Source: an uncultured Oscillospiraceae bacterium (GTDB lineage: Bacteria > Bacillota > Clostridia > Oscillospirales > Oscillospiraceae). Taken from it: DNA of 64,000 nucleotides. How positions within the stretch are numbered: position 1 is the stretch's first letter; every line of letters starts with the position of its first letter. The position numbers and the translations under genes are program-made. Positions 52,177 to 60,665 of this stretch are shown in pieces. The notes beneath the pieces were generated by a model, which ran no database searches, was not told the origin of the DNA, and worked only from the letters and a program-made list of their open reading frames with translations. The stretch is from positions 1 through 64,000 of the forward strand of contig CAKTVL010000003.1 in the NCBI GenBank assembly GCA_934623575.1, written 5' to 3'.

Positions 52177-52593
52177 ATGACCGGTCAATATGCACACAGC
52201 ATCGACGCCAAGGGGCGCCTCTTTATCCCCGCCGCCCTGCGCCGGGAGTTGGGGCAGACGTTCCATGTGACCATGGGACAGGATCACTGTCTGTCCGTCT
52301 ACTCCGACGAGAGCTGGGCGGCCTTTATGGACAAGCTGAAGGCGCTGTCCTACAACGAGGTGAAGAAGCTCCGCGCGCTGTTTGCCTACGCCGCGGACTG
52401 CGAGCCGGACGCCCAGGGGCGCATCCTGCTGCCCGCCAAGCTGCGGGAGTATGCGGGGCTGACACGGGACGTGGTGGTCATCGGCAGCTTCGACCGGGCG
52501 GAGATCTGGGATGCCGGGCGCTGGGCAGCGCTGGAGAGCGAGGCCTTTGACTCCGGCGAGCTGGAGAGCGCCATGGCGGAAATGGGGCTGTGA
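52177..52593 (+). CDS. mraZ: Transcriptional regulator MraZ
   Basis: This protein of 138 residues has two SpoVT-AbrB-like repeats: SIDAKGRLFIPAALRRELG and ADCEPDAQGRILLPAKLREYAGL, each with the DxxGR motif. It forms a ring and represses the dcw operon. AAGGAGG lies 8 bases before the ATG at 52177; the frame is open further up, but that part overlaps the promoter. It overlaps rsmH by 4 bases. Confidence 0.95.
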   Translation: MTGQYAHSIDAKGRLFIPAALRRELGQTFHVTMGQDHCLSVYSDESWAAFMDKLKALSYNEVKKLRALFAYAADCEPDAQGRILLPAKLREYAGLTRDVVVIGSFDRAEIWDAGRWAALESEAFDSGELESAMAEMGL

Positions 52594-53540
52594 GCCGTAT
52601 GTGTGAAAAGGACTACGGCCATGTGCCGGTGCTGCTGCACGAATGCCTGGACGCGCTGGCCATCCGGCCGGAGGGTATCTATGTGGACGGCACGCTGGGA
52701 CGCGCCGGTCACTCGCTGGAGATCGTAAAGCGGCTGACCACCGGGCGGCTCATCGGCATCGACCGGGACGAGACGGCCATCGCCGCCGCGCAGGAGCGGC
52801 TGGCGGACTACGCGGACAGGGTCACGCTTGTCCACAGCAATTTCGACCGCATCGGCGACATTCTCGCCGAATTGCACATAGACGGGGCGGACGGCATGCT
52901 GTTCGACCTGGGTGTGTCGTCCCCGCAGCTGGACGATGCGGAGCGGGGCTTCAGCTATATGCACGACGCGCCGCTGGACATGCGAATGGATCGCTCCGCG
53001 TACCTCACCGCCCGCGAGGTGGTGAACGGCTGGAGCTACGAGGAGCTGCGGCGCATTCTGTTTGAGTACGGCGAGGAGCGCTACGCCCCCGCCATCGCAA
53101 GACGCATCGTGCAGACGCGGGAGCAGCGCCCCATCGAGACGACGCTGGAGCTGGTGGAGGTCATCAAGTCCGCCATGCCCCCGGCAGCGCTGCGGGAAAA
53201 GCAGCACCCGGCCAAGCGGAGCTTTCAGGCCATACGCATCGCCGTCAACGGCGAGCTGGACGCCCTGCCGCCCATGCTGGAGGCCGCCACGGCGCACCTG
53301 AACCGGGGCGGGCGGCTGGCGGTGATCTCCTTCCACTCGCTGGAGGACCGGATCATCAAGAAAACCCTGCAGGAGCTGGCCACCGGCTGCACCTGCCCGC
53401 CGGAATTCCCGGTGTGCGTGTGCGGCAAGAAGCCCAAGCTGAAGCTGGTGAGCCGCAAGCCCATCGTGGCGGACGAAGCAGAATTGGAGCGCAACCCCCG
53501 CGCCCGGAGCGCCAAGCTGCGGGTGGCGGAGAAGGTATAA
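52590..53540 (+). CDS. rsmH: 16S rRNA (cytosine1402-N4)-methyltransferase
   Basis: This protein of 316 residues has HVPVLLHECLDAL, YVDGTLGRAGHS (SAM), FDLGVSSPQLD, RAFQ-like KRSFQAIRIAVNGEL and ISFHSLEDRIIK, all diagnostic for RsmH/MraW. It modifies C1402 of 16S rRNA. The GTG at 52590 overlaps the mraZ stop; an ATG at 52599 is also possible. Confidence 0.95.
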   Translation: MSRMCEKDYGHVPVLLHECLDALAIRPEGIYVDGTLGRAGHSLEIVKRLTTGRLIGIDRDETAIAAAQERLADYADRVTLVHSNFDRIGDILAELHIDGADGMLFDLGVSSPQLDDAERGFSYMHDAPLDMRMDRSAYLTAREVVNGWSYEELRRILFEYGEERYAPAIARRIVQTREQRPIETTLELVEVIKSAMPPAALREKQHPAKRSFQAIRIAVNGELDALPPMLEAATAHLNRGGRLAVISFHSLEDRIIKKTLQELATGCTCPPEFPVCVCGKKPKLKLVSRKPIVADEAELERNPRARSAKLRVAEKV

Positions 53541-53567
53541 GACACCGGATAGCGTCTGCGGCGAGAT

Positions 53568-53646
53568 ATTTTTCGCCGGGACGAGGCGCAGGCGCGCTGG
53601 AATACTTTGTGTATTTCAAGCGCATGCAACGGAGTATCGGCGGAAA
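53568..53646. repeat. Dispersed palindromic element, copy C
   Basis: It matches copies A and B: TTTTTCGCC and GACGAGGCGC on the left, the centre GGAATAC-TTTGT-GTATTTC, and GCAACGGAGTATCGGCGGAAAA on the right split by short differences. The centre stem has different bases from copies A and B but still pairs (with one G-T wobble). It lies inside the dcw operon, in the transcribed spacer between rsmH and the ftsL-like gene. Confidence 0.72.
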
Positions 53647-53677
53647 AGAGCCGCCGCAGGGAAAGGAGGGAGTTTTT

Positions 53678-54220
53678 ATGGCAAGTTATAAGCACAACGG
53701 CACCTACGGCAGTCTGGCCTACGATCTGGACGCGCTGGCGCGGGAAAAGCAGTTGGACGACGCCGGGAAGCTCCCTCAGAAAAAGACGCGGCCGGCACAG
53801 CCGGAGGTGCAGCCGGTACAGCGGCGGCAGACGGCGGCCAGGGCCGCGGTGCGCCCCTCCCCTGCCCTGGCGCTGGGAACGGTGCTGGTGGTGGGCATGG
53901 TGATCGCGCTGATGCTGTGCTATGTGAAGCTGACGGGCATTTCGGACAGCGTGTCCTCCATCAAGCGGGAGATCTCGGCGCTGGAGGAGGAGCATGTGGC
54001 GCTGCTGACGGAATATGAGCGGACCTTCGATTTGGCCACGGTAAAGGCGGCGGCGGAGGAGGCCGGGATGTCCAAGCCCAGCAGCGGGCAGATCGAGTAC
54101 ATCGACCTGTCCGGGGCGGACAGCGTGGAGGTATATGCAGCGGGCGGCGCGGCGGTGCTGGACGACTTTGTGGGCAAGGCCGAGGAGCTGTGGGCATATA
54201 TTGTGGAATATTTCCGGTAA
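53678..54220 (+). CDS. FtsL-like cell division protein
   Basis: This protein of 180 residues has a long cytoplasmic N-terminus (about 65 residues, Gln/Arg-rich), one membrane helix (LALGTVLVVGMVIALMLCYV) and an extracytoplasmic coiled coil (SVSSIKREISALEEEHVALL). Its location between rsmH and the PBP gene is the standard ftsL place, but the sequence is too variable to separate FtsL from DivIC-like forms. A strong AAAGGAGGG site lies 7 bases before the ATG at 53678, just after repeat copy C. Confidence 0.82.
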   Translation: MASYKHNGTYGSLAYDLDALAREKQLDDAGKLPQKKTRPAQPEVQPVQRRQTAARAAVRPSPALALGTVLVVGMVIALMLCYVKLTGISDSVSSIKREISALEEEHVALLTEYERTFDLATVKAAAEEAGMSKPSSGQIEYIDLSGADSVEVYAAGGAAVLDDFVGKAEELWAYIVEYFR

Positions 54221-54352
54221 GGGACAATATAGTGTAAGCGCAGGGAGTAAGAAGGCGACTTCTTGCTCCTTGCTTGGCCTATAAGAGGGGGCGGACACAG
54301 GGCGCCGCCCCGGAAAAAAAACAGTTTTTTACGGCGAAACAGGAGGCTCAGC

Positions 54353-56617
54353 GTGGCAGAAAAGCGGAATCCGGAGCGAAAAAATGAGAACATACGGCGG
54401 GCCAACCGGGTGATACAGACCCGGTCCTTCGTGCTGATGATCCTGATGGGCGTGGTGATGTTCGCGCTGCTGTTCTTCCGGCTGTTCGACCTGCAGATCA
54501 CACAGCATGAGGAGCTGCAGAGCAAGGCAGTGAGCCAGCAGACCCGGCGGACGGTGGTCACGGCCTCCCGGGGCACCATCTACGACGCGGCGGGAAACAT
54601 TCTGGCCATCTCCTCCAGCGCGGAGACCATCATCCTCTCGCCGCTGGAGATCGACAACGCGGTGAACGACAAGGAGAAGCCGGTGAGCTGGACCAAGGAC
54701 TCGCTGGCGGCGGGTCTGGCGGAGATCCTGGGCAAGGAGCCGTCGGCCATCCGCAAGCGGATGGACAACGTCAAGTCCCAGTACGAGGTCATCCAGCTGC
54801 GGGCGGACGAGGACGTGGCCGCCAAGGTGCGGGAATATGTGGATGAAAACGACATCGTGGGCGTGCACTTGGTGGCGGACACCAAGCGCTACTACCCCTA
54901 CGGGTCGCTGGCGGCCCAGGTCATCGGCTTCGTGGGCGACGACAACACGGGCCTGTACGGGCTGGAGGCCTATTACGAAAAAGAGCTGGAGGGCCAGAGC
55001 GGCCTGGTGATCTCCGCCAAGGACCAGGCGGAGAATGACATGCTGTACACCTACGAGCAGTACTTTGCCGCCAAAAACGGCGGCGACCTGACGCTGACCC
55101 TGGACACCACCATCCAGTACTATCTGGAAAAGGGCATGGAGGCCATGATCGACAAGTTCTCCGCCGCCAACGGCGCCAGCGGCATCGTCATGGACGTGAA
55201 CACCGGCGGCATACTGGCCATGGCGTCCTATCCCAACTATGACCTGAACGATTTCCTGACGGTCAGCGACCCGGCGCTGCTCTCCCGCATCAGCGATGAG
55301 GAGGGCGGGTTCAAGCTGTCCGACGCGCAGCTGACCCAGTGGCGCAATAAGGCGCTGAACGACACCTATGAGCCGGGCTCCACCTTCAAGATCCTGACGC
55401 TGTCCGCGGCGTTGGAGGAGGGCGTGGTGGATAAGACCACCACCGTCAACTGCGGCGGCAGCGTGAGCATCTCCGGCTACACCATCCACTGCTCCAACAA
55501 GAACGGCCACGGGCTGCAGACGCTGATGCAGTCGGTGGGGAACTCCTGCAACCCGGCGTTCATCAACTACGGACTGCGGATCGGCAACGAGAAATTCTAC
55601 GAATACATGCGCTCCTTCGGGCTGATGAACACCACGGGCATCGACCTGGGCGGCGAGGCGGTGGGCGTGTTCGCCGCGGATAACAGCTTCACCCAGCTGG
55701 ATCTGGCCTGCTACGCCTTTGGCCAGAACTTCACCGTGACGCCGCTGACGCTGATCTCGGCCCAGGCGGCCTGCGTCAACGGCGGGTACCTGCACACGCC
55801 GTATCTGGTGGAGCGCATCACCGACAGCGACGGCAATGTGACCTATCGCCACGACAGCACGCCGGTGCGGCAGGTCATCAGCGAGCAGACCTCCGCCACG
55901 GTGCGGGAGTGCCTGGAGTATGTTGTCTCCAGCGGCACCGGCAAGAACGGGCAGGTGGCGGGCTACCGCATCGGCGGCAAGACCGGCACGGCGGATAAGG
56001 GCCAGAGCGGCGACGTGGTGGTGTCCTTCCTGTGCTTTGCGCCGGCGGACGACCCCCAGGTGATCATGCTCATCACCATGGACACCCCCAGCCGCGCCAC
56101 GGGCACCTATGTCTCCGGCGGCAACATGGTGGCCCCCACGGCCAGCTCCGTGATGGCGGAGATCCTGCCCTATCTGGGCATCGAGCCCAGCTACTCCGCC
56201 GAGGAGCTGCTGGGCATGGACACCACGGTGCCCAATGTCATCGGGCTGACGGTGGACCAGGCCAAGGAGAAGCTGAAGGATCGGGCGCTGAGCTACAAGA
56301 TCGTGGGTGACGGAGCCACCATCACCGACCAGACACCGGCGGGCGGCGCCATCATCCCCGGCAAGTCCAGCGTTATCCTCTACGCCAACGCGGAGAAGCC
56401 CACGGACAAGTGCGTGGTGCCCCACCTTATCGGCAAGACGCCTTCCGAGGCCAACACCTCTGCCACGGCGGCGGGGCTGCTGATCCGGTTCTCCGGCACC
56501 ACCGGCAGTGAGTCCAGCTCTATCCGGGTGCTGAGCCAGTCCATCGACGAGGGCACGGAGGTGGACGCCGGCACGGTGATCACCGTGCAGCTGGGCGACA
56601 CGTCCGTGACGGACTGA
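54353..56617 (+). CDS. SpoVD/FtsI-like class B penicillin-binding protein with two PASTA domains
   Basis: This protein of 754 residues has a membrane helix (VLMILMGVVMFALLFF), a PBP dimerisation domain, and a transpeptidase domain with STFK (in EPGSTFKI), SCN (in GNSCNPAF) and KTGTA. Two C-terminal PASTA repeats follow (VPNVIGLTVDQAKEKL; VPHLIGKTPSEANTSA). This layout is that of SpoVD in Bacillus, which makes spore cortex; since no other ftsI-like gene lies in this cluster, it may serve vegetative division as well. The start is the GTG at 54353 with AGGAGG 8 bases ahead. Confidence 0.92.
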   Translation: MAEKRNPERKNENIRRANRVIQTRSFVLMILMGVVMFALLFFRLFDLQITQHEELQSKAVSQQTRRTVVTASRGTIYDAAGNILAISSSAETIILSPLEIDNAVNDKEKPVSWTKDSLAAGLAEILGKEPSAIRKRMDNVKSQYEVIQLRADEDVAAKVREYVDENDIVGVHLVADTKRYYPYGSLAAQVIGFVGDDNTGLYGLEAYYEKELEGQSGLVISAKDQAENDMLYTYEQYFAAKNGGDLTLTLDTTIQYYLEKGMEAMIDKFSAANGASGIVMDVNTGGILAMASYPNYDLNDFLTVSDPALLSRISDEEGGFKLSDAQLTQWRNKALNDTYEPGSTFKILTLSAALEEGVVDKTTTVNCGGSVSISGYTIHCSNKNGHGLQTLMQSVGNSCNPAFINYGLRIGNEKFYEYMRSFGLMNTTGIDLGGEAVGVFAADNSFTQLDLACYAFGQNFTVTPLTLISAQAACVNGGYLHTPYLVERITDSDGNVTYRHDSTPVRQVISEQTSATVRECLEYVVSSGTGKNGQVAGYRIGGKTGTADKGQSGDVVVSFLCFAPADDPQVIMLITMDTPSRATGTYVSGGNMVAPTASSVMAEILPYLGIEPSYSAEELLGMDTTVPNVIGLTVDQAKEKLKDRALSYKIVGDGATITDQTPAGGAIIPGKSSVILYANAEKPTDKCVVPHLIGKTPSEANTSATAAGLLIRFSGTTGSESSSIRVLSQSIDEGTEVDAGTVITVQLGDTSVTD

Positions 56618-56655
56618 CACCACACGTTTTGCGCCCAACAGGGCACGCCGTTCCC

Positions 56656-56684
56656 TTTTGCGGAGCGGCGATGCGTGGTATAAT
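56656..56684 (+). promoter_or_regulatory. Internal dcw promoter before murE
   Basis: The -35 TTTTGC (56656-56661) is weak and the -10 TATAAT (56679-56684) perfect, spacer 17 bp. Confidence 0.55.
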
Positions 56685-56719
56685 AGCATTTACTGAATAA
56701 ATGCAAAGGAGAGTTGACC

Positions 56720-58174
56720 ATGAAGCTGCATGAGCTGTTGAAGGGGCTTGACATTCTATCGTACACCGCCGATATGGACGCGGACATCCGGGAGGTGCAG
56801 TACGACTCCCGCCTGGTGGAGGGCGGCGACCTGTTCATCGCCGTGCCCGGCGCGGCGGCGGACGGCCACCGGTTCATCCCCATGGCGCTGGAAAAGGGCG
56901 CAGCCTGCGTGCTGTGCGAAAAGGCGCCGGAGGGCGATGTGCCCTACGTCCAGGTGGCGGACAGCCGCCGGGCGCTGGCGGTGGTGGGCGGCAACCGCTT
57001 TGACCATCCCGCCCGGGAGCTGACCATGATCGGCGTCACCGGCACCAGCGGCAAGACCACCAGCACCTATCTCATCAAGAGCATACTGGAGCAGAAGGCC
57101 GGGGCCAAGGTGGGCCTTATCGGTACCATACAGAACATGATCGGCGACCAGGTGCTGCACACCGAGCGCACCACGCCGGAGTCCTTCGAGCTGCAGAAGC
57201 TGCTGCGGGAGATGGCCGACCAGGGCTGCACCCACGTGGTGATGGAGGTGTCCTCCCACGCGCTGATGCTGGACCGGGTATACGGCATCCGGTTCGCCGT
57301 GGGCATCTACACCAACCTGAGCCGGGATCATCTGGACTTCCACCACACCATGGAGGCCTATTGCGACGCCAAGGCGCTGCTGTTCCGCCAGTGCGATCTG
57401 GGCATCTACAACGCCGACGACCCGTGGGCGGCGCGCCTGATGGCCGGGGCCACCTGCCCCCGGCGGTTCTCCTACGCCGTCAGCGGACAGGCGGATCTCA
57501 TGGCCAAGAACGTGGCGCTGCACTCCGGCAGCGTGGACTTCGACGCTGAGGCGGACACGGAGTGGTGCCACGCCCATGTGGGCATCCCGGCGCTGTTCAC
57601 CGTATACAACACGCTGGACGCCATGGCCTGCTGCTGGAATCTGGGCGTGCCGCTGGCGGAGTGCGCCGACGCGCTGGAGAAGAACCACGGCGTCAAGGGC
57701 CGCATGGAGATCATCCCCACGCCGGGGACGGACTTCACCGTGCTCAACGACTACGCCCACAAGCCTGACGCGCTGGAGAAGGTGCTGCAATCCGCCAAGG
57801 AGTTCGCCAAGGGCCGGGTGGTGGCGCTGTTCGGCTGCGGCGGCGACCGGGATAAGACCAAGCGGCCCGTTATGGGCGAGATCGGCGCGCGTCTGGCGGA
57901 CTTTGTCATCGTCACCAGCGACAATCCTCGGACGGAGGATCCCATGGCCATCATCAACGACATCCTGCCGGGTATGGTGGGCTACGACACCCCTCACGCG
58001 GTGATACCCGACCGGGTGGAGGCCATACACTATGCCATGGACCACGCGCAGCCGGGGGATGTGATCGTGCTGGCCGGTAAGGGGCACGAGGACTATCAGG
58101 AGATCGACCACAAGCACTATCCCATGGATGAGCGGGTGATCGTGGCGGAGCATCTGAAGGAGATGCACAAATAA
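56720..58174 (+). CDS. murE: UDP-MurNAc-tripeptide synthetase, meso-DAP type
   Basis: This Mur ligase of 484 residues has an N-terminal UDP-binding domain, the ATP loop GVTGTSGKTTSTYL, and a C-terminal domain with DNPRTEDP, whose Arg marks meso-diaminopimelate enzymes rather than lysine ones. It adds the third residue to UDP-MurNAc-dipeptide. GGAGAG precedes the ATG at 56720. It is the only Mur ligase in the cluster; murC, murD and murF are absent. Confidence 0.95.
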   Translation: MKLHELLKGLDILSYTADMDADIREVQYDSRLVEGGDLFIAVPGAAADGHRFIPMALEKGAACVLCEKAPEGDVPYVQVADSRRALAVVGGNRFDHPARELTMIGVTGTSGKTTSTYLIKSILEQKAGAKVGLIGTIQNMIGDQVLHTERTTPESFELQKLLREMADQGCTHVVMEVSSHALMLDRVYGIRFAVGIYTNLSRDHLDFHHTMEAYCDAKALLFRQCDLGIYNADDPWAARLMAGATCPRRFSYAVSGQADLMAKNVALHSGSVDFDAEADTEWCHAHVGIPALFTVYNTLDAMACCWNLGVPLAECADALEKNHGVKGRMEIIPTPGTDFTVLNDYAHKPDALEKVLQSAKEFAKGRVVALFGCGGDRDKTKRPVMGEIGARLADFVIVTSDNPRTEDPMAIINDILPGMVGYDTPHAVIPDRVEAIHYAMDHAQPGDVIVLAGKGHEDYQEIDHKHYPMDERVIVAEHLKEMHK

Positions 58175-58182
58175 AGAAAAGA

Positions 58183-58199
58183 CCTCCGCGCAGCGGAGG
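58183..58199 (+). other. Short hairpin between murE and mraY
   Basis: CCTCCGC/GCGGAGG forms a 7-bp stem with a 3-base loop, 17 bases before the mraY ATG. There is no T-run. It lies just ahead of the AAGGAGC ribosome site and may modulate mraY translation or weakly attenuate. Confidence 0.45.
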
Positions 58200-58215
58200 G
58201 AAGGAGCAAGGTATT

Positions 58216-59214
58216 ATGGGAATTATGGAGATCGTGCTGCCCATTGTGGTCAGCTTTGTGGTCACCGCCGCGGCGGGCAAGCTGCTGATCCCGGCGCTGG
58301 TGAAGCTGAAGGCGGGACAGTCCATCAAGGAGATCGGCCCCACCTGGCACATGACCAAGCAGGGCACCCCCACCATGGGCGGACTGATGTTCATCATCGG
58401 TATCGGCCTGACCATTCTGGTGCTGGGCTGGCGGCGTATGCTGGCCGGCAGCTTCGTGCACCTGTACGTCTATCTGTTCGCGCTGGTGTTCGGTGCCATT
58501 GGGTATATCGACGACTATCAGAAGGTGAAGCACCACCAGAACACCGGACTGACCGCGCCGCAGAAGTTCGTTCTGCAGCTGGCGGCGGCGGTGGCGTTCC
58601 TGTGCCTGATGCGGTACGAGGGGATGCTGAGCCCCAACCTGTATATCCCCTTCTGGAACACCCACATCGTGCTGCCGTGGCTGGTATACCTTGTGTTTGC
58701 AGCGTTTGTCATCGTGGGCACGGTGAACGCCGTGAACATCACGGACGGGCTGGACGGGCTGAGCAGCAGCGTGACGGTGCCAGTGGGACTGTTCTTTCTG
58801 GTGATGGCGGTGGTGTGGCCGGGATTTGAGCAGCTGGGGCTGTTCTCCGGGGCGCTGGTAGGCGGCCTGCTGGGCTTTTTGCTGTACAACCACTACCCTG
58901 CCAAGGTGTTCATGGGCGATACGGGGTCGCTGTTTCTGGGCGGTGCCGTGGCGGCGTTGGCCTTCGCCTATGATATGCCGCTGGTGCTGATTTTGGTGGG
59001 GATCGTGTATATCTGCGAGACACTGAGCGACATTATCCAGGTGGCGTATTTCAAGGCCACACACGGCAAGCGCATCTTCAAAATGGCGCCGCTGCACCAT
59101 CACTTTGAGATGTGCGGCTGGAAGGAGACCAAGGTGGTGGCGGTGTTCACCACGGCGAGTCTTATCGGGTGCGTTATCGCTTATTTCGCCGTTAAATATC
59201 GCTTTGCTGTTTAA
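58216..59214 (+). CDS. mraY: Phospho-MurNAc-pentapeptide transferase
   Basis: This protein of 332 residues has about ten membrane helices with MraY signatures: KQGTPTMGG, DDYQKVKHHQNTGL, VNAVNITDGLDGL, FMGDTGSLFLGG and the HHHFEMCGW loop. It makes lipid I from undecaprenyl phosphate. AAGGAGC precedes the ATG. The usual downstream neighbour murD is missing. Confidence 0.97.
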   Translation: MGIMEIVLPIVVSFVVTAAAGKLLIPALVKLKAGQSIKEIGPTWHMTKQGTPTMGGLMFIIGIGLTILVLGWRRMLAGSFVHLYVYLFALVFGAIGYIDDYQKVKHHQNTGLTAPQKFVLQLAAAVAFLCLMRYEGMLSPNLYIPFWNTHIVLPWLVYLVFAAFVIVGTVNAVNITDGLDGLSSSVTVPVGLFFLVMAVVWPGFEQLGLFSGALVGGLLGFLLYNHYPAKVFMGDTGSLFLGGAVAALAFAYDMPLVLILVGIVYICETLSDIIQVAYFKATHGKRIFKMAPLHHHFEMCGWKETKVVAVFTTASLIGCVIAYFAVKYRFAV

Positions 59215-59222
59215 AAACGTTG

Positions 59223-59272
59223 TTGACTGCATTTTAGAACAGGCAAGAACGTAATGGAATAGGACGAGAACG
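59223..59272. repeat. Phased GAA repeats, copy 2
   Basis: After TTGACTGC, GAA recurs four times at about 10-bp steps (GAAC, GAAC, GGAAT, GAGAAC), matching the block at 36477-36540. It lies in the 141-bp mraY-ftsW spacer, which otherwise holds only the ftsW ribosome site. Confidence 0.5.
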
Positions 59273-59355
59273 AGGCGATGCGGCGGCGTAAACCGGGGAC
59301 GGCAGGCGCGGGCGCGGGAAAAGCACGCGGCGGTTTTTGAGGAAGGAGGGAGAGC

Positions 59356-60561
59356 ATGACCCGGGAGGAGCTGCAGGCGCGGAAGGCGCAGCAGGCACAC
59401 ATGCGGCAGGTGGAGAAGCGCCACAAGGAGGCCGCCAAGGGGCAGATGGATCTCCCCTTCCTGATACTGACGCTGCTGCTGACGGCGGTGGGACTGATCA
59501 TGCTGTTCTCCGCCAGCTTTCCCCGGGCGTACTACGACACCGGGGACGGCGCGTACTACTTCAAGCGGCAGGCCGCCTTCGCGGCCATCGGCCTTGTGGC
59601 CATGTTCATGGTCAGCAAGATCAACTACCAGCGCTGGCGCGGCGCGGCGCGGCTGCTGGTGGGGCTGGCGCTGTTTCTGCTGATATTGGTCATCATCCCC
59701 CACAACCCGCTGGCCATTACCGCCAACAACGCCACCCGGTGGCTGGGCATCAAGGGCGTGTTCCAGTTCCAGCCGTCGGAGATCGCCAAGCTGGCGGTCA
59801 TCGTGTACTTCTCCGACACCATCTCCAAAAAGCGGGAGAAGATGCTGACGTGGCGGCAGGGCATACTGCCCTATGTGGCGCTGCTGGCGGTCATCGGCGT
59901 GCTGATGATGCTGGAGCCCCACCTGTCGGGCACGGTGCTGATCTTTGCCACCGGCGCGGTGCTGATGATCGTGGGCGGCATACAGGGCTGGCTGGTGGCC
60001 GCCGGGGTAGGCGGCGTCAGCGTGCTGGGCTACCTGTTTATAAAGCTGGCGGAGAGCGGCGTTATCAAGTATGGCGCGGCGCGTATCGAGATGTGGCACA
60101 ACCCGTGGGAGGACTACTACGGCGACGGCTACCAGCTGGCGCAGAGCCTGATCACCATCGGCTCCGGCGGCCTGCTGGGCGTGGGACTGGGCCGTGGACG
60201 GCAGAAGTTCCTGTACCTGCCGGAGCAGTACAACGACTTCATTTTTTCCGTGGTGTGCGAGGAGCTGGGTCTGATCGGCGCGTGCGTCATCATGCTGATC
60301 TTCTCCATGCTGATCCTGCGGGGCTTCTGGATCGCCCTCCATGCCCGCGACCGCTTCGGCGCGCTGCTGGTGGTGGGCGTGATGACCCATCTGGCCTTGC
60401 AGACATTTTTGAACATCGCCGTGGTGTCCGGCTTCGTGCCCACCACGGGCATCTCCCTCCCCTTCTTCAGCTACGGCGGCACGGCACTGTGTTTGCAGCT
60501 GGTAGAGATGGGCATCGTGCTGAGCGTATCGCGGCAGATGCCCGCGGCACGGGCGGGATAA
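59356..60561 (+). CDS. ftsW: SEDS-family peptidoglycan polymerase FtsW
   Basis: This protein of 401 residues has ten membrane segments and the SEDS signatures: FQPSEIAKLAVIVY, the large loop with YGDGYQLAQSLITIGSGGLLG, LPEQYNDFIFSVVCEELG, and TGISLPFFSYGGTAL. With its PBP partner it makes septal glycan strands. The N-terminus (about 30 residues) is charged and cytoplasmic. GAAGGAGG precedes the ATG at 59356. Confidence 0.94.
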   Translation: MTREELQARKAQQAHMRQVEKRHKEAAKGQMDLPFLILTLLLTAVGLIMLFSASFPRAYYDTGDGAYYFKRQAAFAAIGLVAMFMVSKINYQRWRGAARLLVGLALFLLILVIIPHNPLAITANNATRWLGIKGVFQFQPSEIAKLAVIVYFSDTISKKREKMLTWRQGILPYVALLAVIGVLMMLEPHLSGTVLIFATGAVLMIVGGIQGWLVAAGVGGVSVLGYLFIKLAESGVIKYGAARIEMWHNPWEDYYGDGYQLAQSLITIGSGGLLGVGLGRGRQKFLYLPEQYNDFIFSVVCEELGLIGACVIMLIFSMLILRGFWIALHARDRFGALLVVGVMTHLALQTFLNIAVVSGFVPTTGISLPFFSYGGTALCLQLVEMGIVLSVSRQMPAARAG

Positions 60562-60665
60562 AAGCACAGAATCCGACAACAAATCGTAATATTTGGCAGA
60601 TAAAATACAGAACGTATCGAATTTTTAGGTATGAGCCGCTCAAGGCGGCTGGCAGGAGCAACCGT

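Noticed and set aside
58117..60582. An 821-codon open frame opposite mraY and ftsW
   Set aside because: Antisense of two genes with clear motifs; His/Gln/Arg-rich translation without domains.
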